30,668 bases of DNA from Symbiodinium natans (lineage: Eukaryota; Sar; Dinophyceae; Suessiales; Symbiodiniaceae): contig CAJNDS010000532.1 in NCBI GenBank assembly GCA_905221605.1, positions 87,501 through 118,168 of the forward strand. The letters are read 5' to 3'. The translations under genes were made by a program, and so were the position numbers. The notes under the pieces were generated by a model that saw only the letters and a list, made by a program, of their open reading frames with translations, was not told the origin of the DNA and did no database searches. Of the stretch, positions 10,501 through 22,500 are shown one piece after another. Every line of letters begins with the position of its first letter. Position 1 is the stretch's first letter.

Positions 10501-13500
10501 GGGTTGAGGGGTTGAGGGGTTGAGGGGTTTTGGGTTTTGGGTTTCGGGATGTAGGTTTCGGGCTTACTTTGAGGCTCATTGGGTACTCGTTCGCAGAGTG
10601 TTAAGTAGGGTAACGATGGTGATAGCCTTACTTAGGGACAACCCTACTTATAACAAGTACCCATGAACCTCCAAGTATGGCTTTAGGGTTTTGGGCTCGG
10701 GCTTCGAATCTAAGGCTTAGGGCTCTTTAAGGTGTAGGGTCTCAGAAACCCACGTAGATTACAGAGTCCACACATTCTAGAGGTTGTACACCCCCAAGGT
10801 TGCACACTCGGATTTGGGGACCCGCTTTGAAGATCCTTCAGGTAGTATAAGTATAAGGGCCATATGAGGAGAATATTAAGGGAACCTGTCGGGGTACAGC
10901 CTTAGGGGGGTACGAGTCTTAATCCCTCTAATTTTGCGTCGCGAGAACGCACTTTCAGCACTGCGGGTTCTTGGATGGGTTGGCTGTGCGCATCCTTGAA
11001 ACCGGGTCCCACCCCTAAACCCGAAACCCTAAACCCTAAACCCTAAACTCCTCCTGAAGCGGTACGTGAGGGGTCATGGAATGTGCTGAGCAGGTGCAGC
11101 ACAGGGCAGGGGGTTCATAGGCTCACTCGAACCATTTGCAGGTCATACATACTAGAATGACTTACTATACGAAGTAGACCACCTACTTCTTTACTTACTA
11201 ACGTTAAATAAACGCCAGCTTAAGTTCATCCATTCCACTGCACTACCACCATAAACCCTAAACCCCAAACCCCAAACCCCAAACCCCAAACCCCAAACCC
11301 TAAACCCTAAACCCTAAACCCTAAACCCTAAACCCTAAACCCTAAACCCCAATCCTTGTTTTTCCCGCCTTCGCACTAGCAAACAGGCAGGGCCTGAAAG
11401 GTTCCCCACACCACCCCCACCCACAGGGCAGCCCGAAGGATGGGACTGACGATGGAATCACAAAAGGCCAGCTCGCTGCCTCGGATGGCCCTGAAAAAGC
11501 CTCTGAACGACATATTCGGGGTTTAGGGTTTAGGGTTTAGGGTTTGGGGTTTAGGGTTTAGGGTTTAGGGTTTAGGGTTTAGGGGTTAGGGGTTAAGGGT
11601 TAGGGGTTAGGGGTTAGGGGTTAGGGGTTAGGGGTTAGGGGTTAGGGGTTAGGGTTTAGGGCTATTCCTGAACATGCTCCTCTTCACCCAATCAGGGAAA
11701 ACACCAAAAAAAGGTCCCAAAGGGCCTACCGAGCTGCTGTGCAGCACCAGGGGCACCACATTCTGGACCTCCTTCTTTGAAAACTCGCTGGAGATGGTTG
11801 CGTATGCCAACTCATCAAGCTCCACCACAAAGGTCATGGCTAGGCAGTTCAGTATCAAGTCCGTGTTGCTCTCAGACAGGAAGACGAAGTACGTGCCGAC
11901 GAACGTCAGGATGCAAGCCACGACGAGCTTGGGGACGACAACGAAAAGTGTGGCGAGGAGCTTTTGAAAACGCGTCAGGGGGTTAGGCTCATCCATCTGC
12001 ACGACGCGAATGTCGATGACCTTGTTGCCCCAAATCCAGATCCTATACTGAACTGGAACCCTAGCAAAAATTGTAGTTTTTCCTGTCTCTTAAGAATTAA
12101 AGTGCCCAAAAATTTACAAGTACTCCCTAAGGATCAGCATGGACAGAGTCTCCCCAAACTCGGCCATCATCTTCCCAACGAAGATGGCCGCCGCAGTCCA
12201 TTGCAGCCCTTGACTCGAGTGGATGCTGCAAGCATCCACTGTCTGGACTTCCTCCCACAGGTATGACAGGATGAAGAGTTGAACAAACACAATCAGACCA
12301 CAAGATGCCACCTCGGGAAGGACCACCAGCATTCGCACCACAATAGGCACTGATGAGTGGAGCATTGTGTGCAGCATGATGAGGACGGAGCTGTAGCTAC
12401 ATTCAGGAAGGCTCACAGCATATGCGTTTATATCCGCGAGATCGCTGTCGCGCTCCTCATCCGACAATGATTCTGACATGGCGGCTGTTGAACTTCTAAC
12501 TAGATTTATCAGTCGGGAAACTATGGGAAAAAAAACCTTAGTCAAGGTTCTTATAACCCTACTTATAGGTATTCATGAACCTTCAAGTGCCTACTACAGG
12601 TCTCTACACACGTGCCACGGAAGTAGTTGGAATCCACAGGCTAGGTGCACCAGCAACACACATAGCACAATGCTCAAGCCGCTGCATTGCTCAGAGAGGC
12701 ACGCACTAAATCTAAACCGAAACCGAGACAGGAAACAAAGCCTAAAGCCTAGCCCGCTGGGGGAGGGCCCGGGGGGGGGGTGGGGGGTTGGGGGGTGGTG
12801 GAGGTAGAGATGCCAGTTCAGTATAAGCCCCCGAAGCCCTAAACTTGAAACCTGAACCCTAGGACCGGCAGACCCAAAACCCAAAACCCTAAACCCCAAA
12901 CCCTCAACCCTAAACCCAAAACCCGCCAAACCCGACACCCAACTTGCACCATGAGGCTCAAAGAACCAAACACCCTCAAGACCTAGACAAAGCCCTAAAT
13001 CCTAAGCACCTAACCCTAACACCTGAGACTCCAAGGTTTTGGCACAAACAAAGCTCAAGAAGTTTAGCAAAACCTGAGAAAACACAACGTGAAACACCCT
13101 AAGCCCTAAACCGCACAACCGCAAACCCTAAACTTCAAACAATTGGGGGCTTCCCAAAAATAGGGGACCTTCTTGGGGTCCCTATTTTCAGGGAATCCTA
13201 CTATTTTGGGGAACCCTAAACCCTCAACCCTAAACCCTAAACCCCCAACCGCCGCCAGTGCGACCCAGCCGCGGTAGCACTTGCCGGGCCCTGTTCGTCC
13301 AGCCCGGCCGGAGCGCTGCCTCGCGTTGGCCTGCGGGGGGTTGAGGGTTGAGGGTTTGGGGTTTGGGGTTTAGGGTTTAGGGTTTAGGGTTTAGGGTTGA
13401 GGGTTTAGGGTTTAGGGTTCAGGGCTTAGGGTACTGCATCCTGAAACAAACCCTCTGCAAGCCTTGTGGTTGCCTGGACCTGAACGAAAAGCTCAGCAAG

Positions 13501-16500
13501 AGACCAAACCCCCCCACAGCCACGGAACCCAAGAAGAGACCAAACCAACCGGAAGCCCGAAAAAGTACTCCTGAGCCAGCGCAACAGGCAGCGTGAGTGA
13601 GATCATCCCCGCTGTTTGACCCGACCACGAATAGAATGTCTAATCTCCTCCCTCGCGAAGCGCCTCATTTGTAAGCTGTGCTCAAACAGGTTCAGGCCAA
13701 TCGGCCAATCGCAAACATCGATTCATTTTCGATGAACCAGTTCAACAGGGGGGGGGGGGTCCTGGCGAAAAAGCCTTACAAGTAGGACGACATGAAATGT
13801 CCGTCCAAGTATGCTTCTTACTGTAGGTAAGATTCGAGCAGATAGCTGTGTCCAGTAAATTCCAGCGTCCAGCGGTCCACACTTCCGGAAATACCTTGCA
13901 GGGTTGGATGAGTTCATCCATCCAGGCAAGAAAGTGCTGGCTCTTCTTTTGGCAGCGCGGCAAATGCTCTCGTCCCTTTCCGGCTTTAGGGTGTGGGGTT
14001 GAACAACGATTATCAGGGCTGCTTCAAGCTTGGGGGGCCTTCCACGCGCAAAAACCCGAAAACCTGAACACACCAACCCTGAACCCCCAAGAATCTATCC
14101 CGAAGCCCTAAACCCAAAACCCTGAAACCCCTGAGACCCCCAAACCCTGAACCCCAAAACATGTCTAAACCCTAACCGCCAAACCACTAAACCCCAATTT
14201 GAAACGCTAGACCCTCAACCCAAATCCCAAGCCCTAACCCCAAAGCCCCAAGCCTCAAAGCCTAAACCCCAAAGCCCTACCCCTGAAACTCAAAACCCCA
14301 ACCCCAAAGCCCCAAGCCGCAAGCCCTAAACCCCAAACCCCTAGACCCCAAACCCCAACCCTAACCCCAAAGCCCCAAGCCCCAAGCCCCAAACGCTAAA
14401 CCCTAAACCCTAAACCCTAAACCCCGAAGCCCCAAAGCCCCGCCGGCCTGGCTAATCGGCGTGATGAGCAACGAGTCCATGCCTGGCTCTTCGGGTTTAG
14501 GGTTAAGGGTTTAGGGTTTAGGGTTTAGGGTTTAGGGTTTAGGGTTCAGGGTTCAGGGTTTAGGGTTTAGGGATTAGGGTTTAGGGCTTGGGGCTTAGGG
14601 CTTAGAGCTTGGGTTGAGGGTTTAGGGCTTAGGGTTTAGGGTTTAGGGTGTAGGGTTTAGGGTTTAGGGTTTAGGGTTTAGGGTTTAGGGTTTAGGGTTT
14701 CGGGTTTAGGGTTCAGGGTTCAGGGTTTAGGGCTACATGGTCCCTTACCTCTCCGGGTTCTTATGAATGGGCCCCGGGTGGGCGTATAAGGGGTGCCCCT
14801 GCTTAAGGGCCCATACTAAGGGGCTATGCCCTAAACCCTAAACCCTAAACCCTAAACCCTAAACCTTAAGACTGGCTCCCTAGGCCCAGGGACCCCAAGA
14901 GTCCTCGAGTAAGGTTTGGGGTTTTGGAGTTTAGGGTTTAGGGTGTGGGGTGTGAGGTTTAGGGTTTGGGGTTTGGGGTTTGGGGTTTAGGGCTTAGGGC
15001 TTAGGGCTTAGGGCTTAGGGTTTAGGGTTTAGGGTTTATGTTTTAGGGTTTAGAGTTTAGGGTTTAGGGTTTAGGGTTTAGGGTTTAGGGTTTAGGGCTC
15101 GGGGTTTAGGGTTCGGGCTGGAGGTCTCTTGGGGTGCGGGTGTGAGGAGCATACCGGGATCCCCATTACGACTCGACGTTCCTAAAGCTCAGTCAGTTCA
15201 GAGGCTGGCTTGGGCCCTCCTCATCCCTAAACCCTAAACCCTAAACCCTAACCCTAAACCCTAAACCCTGAAGCCCCAGATCCCTGCATGTAAGACAAAG
15301 CCCCCCAAAAGAGCGCCCTTGGATGACCGAGCCTGTCTTCGAGTTGTACATCTTGACCTGCTTGGGCTTAGGAGTGTGAGGTTTTGGGATTTGGGGTTTG
15401 GGGCTCAGGGTGCAGGAGTTAGGGTTGGGGTTTAGGGCATAGAGCTGTAGGGCTCAGGATTCTCCTGGTTTTGGGTTTGCGGGCTTATTTTCCCCTTTAG
15501 GGCCTAGGGCTTTGTGTTTGCGGCTTGCGGTCTGTAAGATTTCGGGCTGCAAAGTCATGGAGTTAGGGTTTAGGGTTTCGGTAGCCAGGGCTGATCCAGC
15601 CATCATTGGCGCCTTGCTTCCTTCTTGACTGAGCCCATCCAGTCATAGCTCCCGCTGAGTCAGGACTTGGGCAACTTGGGATTTGGAGGCTTTGAGGTTG
15701 GCTTTCGGGATGGAGGGCTTTGGGGGGCCCGAAACCCAAAACCCTAAGCCCTAAGCCCTAAACTTAAACCCTTAAGCCTTGACCCCTAACCCCTAACCCC
15801 TGACCCCTAAAGCCCTAAACCCCTAAACCCTAAACCCTAAACCCTACACCCTAAACCCTAAACCCTAAACCCCAAACCCTTACCTGGTTTTGAGGGGATT
15901 TCCATGGATGTTCAGCACCTTGGCCATGCCCGGATCCACCACGAAGAAGATCCCGTCAATGGTGAGCGACGCCTGCGCCCAAGAGGCGTGTAGGGTTCTT
16001 GGGGCTGATTTGTTTAGGAGGGTGGTTTTGGGGCGGAGGTTACAGTTTTTTTTTTTTTTTTTTTGGGGGGGGGGGGGGGGGTTGGGGCTTTGGGGGCTTG
16101 AGGTTTTTTTCAGGGTTGATGGCTTTGGGGTACTGGGGAGTGTGGTTTTCGGCATAGGGACGGTGGGGACTGAGCCCCGAACCCAAAAGAGCTTGGATTG
16201 CGAAACCACACCAGGCAGGACACCAGGTAAAACTTTCACCCAACACAAGTGCATCACCAATTCCGCGCCCCATCCTCCCGCCCTGCCCACCCCACCCCGC
16301 CCTCCCCCCCTCCGCCCCCACCAAAACAAAAAAAACAAACTAGAAAGCCCCACTCAACCCTCAGCCCGTCCCCTAAACCCTAAACCCCAAACCCCAAAAC
16401 CCCTCAACCCCTAAACCCTCAACCCTCAACCTTCAACCTATACACCCTAAACCCATAAACCCATAAACCCATAAACCCTAAACCCTAAACCCTAAACCCC

Positions 16501-19500
16501 TCAACCCTATTCGCCTCGGCAATGTTGGTGGCCACGATGCACTTGCGGCAGCCCGGCGGGGGCGGCCTCCGGATCTCCGGGCATTCACAAGAGTTTTCGG
16601 GCATTTTTAATGGCGTTTTAAGGGCTTTTTAGATTTTTTTTCTGTGTGTTTTAGGGTGTTTTAGGGTGTTTGAGGGTGTTTCAGGGTTTATAGGTTTGTT
16701 GGTGTTCTTCCGGGTTTATTTTAAGGGTTTTTTGGGTTTAGGGCTTAGGAGTTTACGGTTTCAGGGTTTTTGCGGCTTTAGGGGTTTAGGGGTTTAGGGT
16801 TTTGGGGGGTTTATTTAGGCTTTTAGGGGGTTTTGAGTTTTAGGGTTTAGGGCTTTCGTGTACTTAGGCTTTAGGGTTTTAGGGGTTAGGAACTGAGGCT
16901 TTTACGGCTTCAGGGTTTGATAAGGTTGCTATAGCCTCAAACTGCAGATTCCCCACACAATGCCGACCACGCCTCGCAAGCTCTCTGGGGAGGAGAAGGA
17001 GGAAAGGGGGCTGGCGGGGGTTGTAGGAAGGTTTGCAGGTGTAGGTTCGGAATTACGTAGGGTTTGGGGTTTGACAGTTTAGGGTTTAGGGGTTTGGGGT
17101 TTAGGGTTTAACGGTTTAGGGATTAGGGTTTAGGGTTTAAGGTTTAGTGCTGCACTCGTCCTACGAAGCTCGGGCCGCGGCTCAAAAATCATTGTCTGCA
17201 TCTCCGACGGCAAGGCGCTATACACCTTGGGACCCTAAACCCTAAACCCTAAACCCTAAACCCTAAACCCTAAACCCTAAACCCGAAAGTTCCTCTGAGG
17301 GAAGCAACCCTTCCACGGCCTACAAAGTATAGGGTTTGGGGTTTAGGGTTTAGGGTTTATGGTTTAGGGTTTAGGGTTTAGGGTTTATGTCCAACCCTGG
17401 ATGGAAGGCTGCGTATTCAGCCCCCAAACAGGGCCCCAAATTTTTTCGGAACTCCAAACTCTAAACCTTAAGCCCTAAACCTCACTCAGTTTAGGGTTTA
17501 CGGTTTAGGACTTAGGGCATAGGGTTTAGGGTTTAGTGACCCCAACATGAAACCCTGCATCCCTTTAAGCCCCTAAAAGCCTTCCTTTGAGGCATAAACC
17601 CTAAGCCTCCTAAACCCTGAGCCTCCAAAACCCTGAACCTCTCAAACCCTAAAGCTCCTGCACCCGAAGCCCTCGAGAGCCTTCACCCCAACCTCCCAAA
17701 CCCCAAACCCAGAACCCCAAATCTACCCACCCCTGAATCCCTAAACCTACCAAACCCTAAACTCTAAACCCTAAACCTCAAACCCTAAACCCTAAACCCC
17801 AAACCTCCCCAACCCTGAATCCCGAAACCTCCCAAGCCCTAAACTCTAAAACCTAAACCTCAAACCCTAAACCCTAAACCCTTAAACGCTGAACCCTGAA
17901 CCTCCTAAAGCCTGAACCTAAACCCTAAACACTAGACCCAAACCCTAAACCCTAAACCCTACAGTCTAAACCCTGAACCTAAACCGAGCCCCCAGCAGGG
18001 AGGATGATCAATGGCGGGGGGCTCATTGCCTCGAGCTTCCTTGGGCTCGGATGGGTTTAGGGTTTAGGGTTTAGGGTTTAGGGTTTAGGGTTTAGGGTTT
18101 AGGGTTTAGGGTCTAGGGTCTAGGGTTTAGGGTTTAGGGTTTAGGGTTTAGGGTTTAGGGTTTAGGGTTTAGGGTTTAGTTTTTAGGGTTCAGGGTTTGG
18201 GGTGTAGGGTTTAGTTTTTAGGGTTTAGATTCCCAGGTTTCTAGGGTCTTTGGCTTTCTTAGGGTGTAGGGCTTTAAGCTTTTGGGTTACAGGGTCTTGG
18301 GGTCTCAGGGTTTAGGGCTTTAGGATGTTGGGTCTTAGGGTTTTAGGGTTTAGGGTCTTAGGGCTTAGGGTTTTAGGGTCTTGGGGTCTAGGGTTCGGGG
18401 TTTTAGGGTCTAGAGCTTTGACTGTTACTAGGAGGTTCATGGGCACTTCTAAGTAGGGTCTTAAGTAGGGTGCCTGTGGTCAGAAACCTTACTTAGGGCA
18501 CTTATAGCCCTACTTCTAAGTACCCATGTACCTCCCAGTAGGAACATGGTTTAAGGAGGATTGAAGCTGGGATTCCCTTTAGTATACCATTTCGGGGTAT
18601 GGGGAAAAGGATGTTCCAACCTTTTGGACTTTACTGTAAACCCCAAACCCTGAACCCTCAACCCTCAACCCTAAACACAGCACTTTCGTGCTTCCATCGT
18701 CTTCATTGCAAGACCTTCGCTCATGGCTGCATACGGCGCGAGATGGCACGCTGGGGCCTACGTCTCAGCAGAATGCACGGGGTGTTGTTCTAGGTGGAGG
18801 GAGGGGTTTTAAGGGCTTCGGTCTTCGCATCTATGGGGTTTACGAAAATACGGGACCTCGAACATGGACCCCAAATAGTAGGATTCCCTTTAAAAAAAAA
18901 CAAAAGAGCCCAAGAAGATGCCCTAATTTCGGAAAACCTCATACAGGGGTTTAGGGTGTTAGGACCTTGGTTTGCAGGGTTGTGGGGATGTGTCGGACCC
19001 GACGTGGCCCTGGGAACATGCGTCCTACGAGCGGTCTTGCGGGACCTCATTCCTGTCGGCACCAGCTTCCATCAGCGAACGTGCAATCTCGGTGTGGCCC
19101 TGAGAAGACGCGCGCATGAGAGCAGTCTGGCCGAACATATCTTGCAAGTTCCTGTCGGCACCTGCAGCCAGCAGCAAACGTGAAATCTCGACATGGCCCA
19201 CTGAAGATGCGTGCATGAGAGCGGTCTGGTCGGACTTGTCCTGCAAGTCCTTGTCGGCACGAGCGTCCAGCAGCAAACGTGCAATCGCAACGTGGCCCTG
19301 GGAACATGCGTGCCAGAGAGCGGTCTGGCCGGACCTGTCCTGCAAGTCCTTGTCGGCACCAGCGTCCAGCAGCAAACGTGCAATCTCAACGTGGCCCTGA
19401 GAACATGCATGCGTGAAAGCCGTCTGGCCGGACCTGTTCTGCAAATATTTGTCGGCACCAGCATCCAGCAGCAAACGTGCAATCTCGATGAGGCCCTGTA

Positions 19501-22500
19501 AAATTGCGAGCATGAGGGCTGTCGTGCCGTCTCCGTCTTGCAAGTCCTTGTCGGCACCAGCGGCCAGCAGCAAACGTACCATCTCGGTCCTGCCCTTGGA
19601 AGATGCATGCATGAGAGCGGTCACACCGCACCTGTCTTGCAAGTTCCTGTCGGCACCAGCTTCCATCAGCGAACGTACGATCTCGATGTGGCCCTGAGAA
19701 ACTGCGCGCATGAGAGCAGTCTCGCCGGACCTGTCTTGCAAATTCCTCTCGGCACCTGCGGCCAGCAGCAAACGTACAATCTCGACGTGGCCCTCGTAAG
19801 ATGCGTGCATGAGAGCGGTCTGGTCGGACCTGTCCCGCAAGTCCTTGTCGGCACCAGTGTCCAGCAGCACACGTACAATCTCCACGTGGCCCTGGAAACA
19901 TGCATGCTTGAGAGCTGTCTGGCCGTCCCGGTCCTGAAAGTTCGGGTCGGCGCCAGCGTCCAGCAGCAAACGTATAATCTCGACGTGGCCCTTGCGTGAT
20001 GCGAGCATGAGAGCGGTCGTTCTGTGTCTGAGCTGGAAGTTCTTGTCGACACCAGCCGCCAGCAGAGCGCGGCCCACTTCCACATTCCCTGTATTTGCAG
20101 CATACTCAAAAAACTCACGCTCGGCCCGAGGCATCTGCTCCGCGCTCAGGGCAGAAAGCAGCACAAGTTGCAGGTCAACGGGCCCAGCTAGAGGAGCACC
20201 ATCCTCCAAGCATTCGCCAGCCCGAATGAGCTGCTGAAGGCAGACTGGGAAGCCATGCTGGCTTCGCAAGTGGCGCTTCAAGGCTGCCACGTCTCCGAGC
20301 CCGTCGCCCGCGGGCGCTGCATCCAGCTCTTGCCCGGAAACGCTCCAGACGCGCAGCATGGCGCGGACTTGAAGCGAGAGCTGCGAAGTGGATCACAATC
20401 CTGATCTGCAAGGCGCTGAGGTTCGAGCCAGGAGTCAAAAAGCGCCCCCTCTCTGGAGTCATGCGGCCCGGCCATTGTTGTCACAACTCTGAAGGCAATC
20501 GTGGACCGAACAAGAAATTAGGAAACCTCCACCCCCGCACAAACAAAAATCATTGAGGGTTTTGGGGTTTAAGGTTACCACTTGGAATGTTCCCCCCTAA
20601 ACCAACAGTCCCTAACAGGGATTGCTACAATCCCTATTCAGGACTGTTAGTATGAAGGGGAACATCTAAGCCCCAAGCCCTAGGCCCTAAACCCTAAACA
20701 ACCCTAGACCCTAACTAACACCTAAATAGTATAAGGGGGAACATCCCAAGTTACCAAGCCGCTTAAGACTTAAGCCTGAAAATTGAAGATTGAAGATTCC
20801 TGGGACAAGGGTCCAGGAATCTTCGATTTCCATCTAAGAGTAGAACTGAAGATTCCTGGGCAAGAGTATCCCAGAAATCTTCAATCTTCAATCTTCAATT
20901 TCCAGACTCGATTCTTAAGACTTCTTAAGAATTCTTAGGAATTCTGGGAATGAATTGAAGATTCGTGGGCAGGAGTCTTCCAGAAATCTTCAATCTTCAA
21001 TCTTCAATTCTCAGGCTTAAGTCTTAAGAATTCTCAAGACTTCAGAGGCTTAAGTCTTAATAGTTCTTAGACTTAAGAATTCTTCAGAATTCTTAAGGAT
21101 TCTGGGAAAGGAAAACTAAGAATTGAAGATTCCTGGGTAGGAGTCTCCCGGGAATCTTCAATCGTCAATCTTCAATATCCAGGCTGAAGTCTTAAGAATT
21201 CTTAAGAAGTCTTGAGAATTAGCAAAGACGTAAAATAAAGCATAAAACTATGGATCTTTTGGGGGGTACCATATTATACATATATATATATATATACCCT
21301 ATATGGTCCCAATATACCTACGTAGCCCGCAAAGAGAACCCCCCAAGTAACCCCTAAGGTCCCTTGTAAGGGTCCCTCCCTTAGTCCCTTGAGCCTTGGT
21401 CAAACCCTGAACCCTAAACCCCTCAAGCCTGTGCGAGGTCGATGGTACCGAAACCTTAACCCCAAAAACCAAAAAAACATCCCAGACCCGAAGCTCCTGC
21501 GAAGCCCTAAACCCGGAAGAGTCTTTGGGTTTAGGGTTTCGGGTTTAGGGTTTCTCAACAAGAGCCAAGCTTCTGCATCCGCTCGTGCAACACCTGGCCT
21601 CAGCGCGTCCAAAGATCTTTTCATGGGATCTCTTTTGAGGGTTTGAGGTCTTCCTAAACCCTCAAGCCTGAACCCTAAACCCAACACCGGCATACCCTAA
21701 CCCAAAAACCCTAGACCCTCAACCCCTACCCTAAATTTGGGGAGTCCAGGTTTGCAGCCTAGTGGCTTAGTCTTGGGGGGGGGGGGGTGGGTTGGGGCCA
21801 CCGAATTCCTTCAGAGCAGTGCCGCAAACCCCCCAAAACCCTAAGCCCTAAACCCTAAACCCTAAACCCTGAACCCTGAACCCTAAACCCTAAACCCTAA
21901 ACCCTAAACCCTGAACCCTAAACCCTAAACCCTGAACCCTAAACCCTAAACCCTACCAATTGTTGAGGTCTCAGGTTCGTCGGGCTGCCTGGGGAGGGTT
22001 GGGGGGGAGAGGGGGATCCAATGCCGAGAGTTGAGCGATTTGGGGCTTAGGAGTTGGTTTTGCGCTAGCTCGCTTGTCTTTGTTCATTGTGGTTTTTGGA
22101 CGAGTAGATCAAGCAACCATCAAACCCTAGACCCTACTATAGCCGGGTTGCGAAAACAGAACAGCCCTGGATTTGGGGCTCTGGGGGGGGGGGGGGGGGG
22201 GGGTGCTGAGCACCAACACCCCAAAAACCCTAAACCCTAAACCCTACACCCTGATTTCAACCCTACACCGCCTACACCCCGAACCCCTGATTTCAACTTC
22301 CGGATCTGCCCCGAACCTCTAAACCCTAAACCCTAAACCCTAAGCCCTAAACCATCTGGGGCGGACTCACCTCGCACTTCAACCTTTCAGGGCTTGAGAG
22401 GCTCAGAGCTCCGGGATTTTGAGGTTGCCGAAATTAAGGGGATACCTTATGGGGGTCCTACTATTTGGGGGGTCTACAGTCGGGTCCCCTATTTTCGTAA

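Noticed and set aside
11649-11667. Membrane-protein gene ending in telomere repeat (NSPKP stop)
   Set aside because: A GA donor at 11667 joins in phase to a protein-like last exon with its own stop; NPKP endings occur wherever frames run into CCCTAAA.
15600-15690. Exon YDWMGSVKKEARRQ before motif VI
   Set aside because: Exons 14-16 already supply YNSKTG, MDSLLITPISQ and QRSGRAGR without a gap, and this island is out of order.
19116-20237. Plus-strand open frames opposite the ankyrin gene
   Set aside because: Shadow frames of the 99-bp coding repeat; no domain signal.
19000-20520. Dinoflagellate spliced-leader relic at the ankyrin gene
   Set aside because: I did not see the conserved leader core near the ATG by eye, so retroposition is not supported by it.
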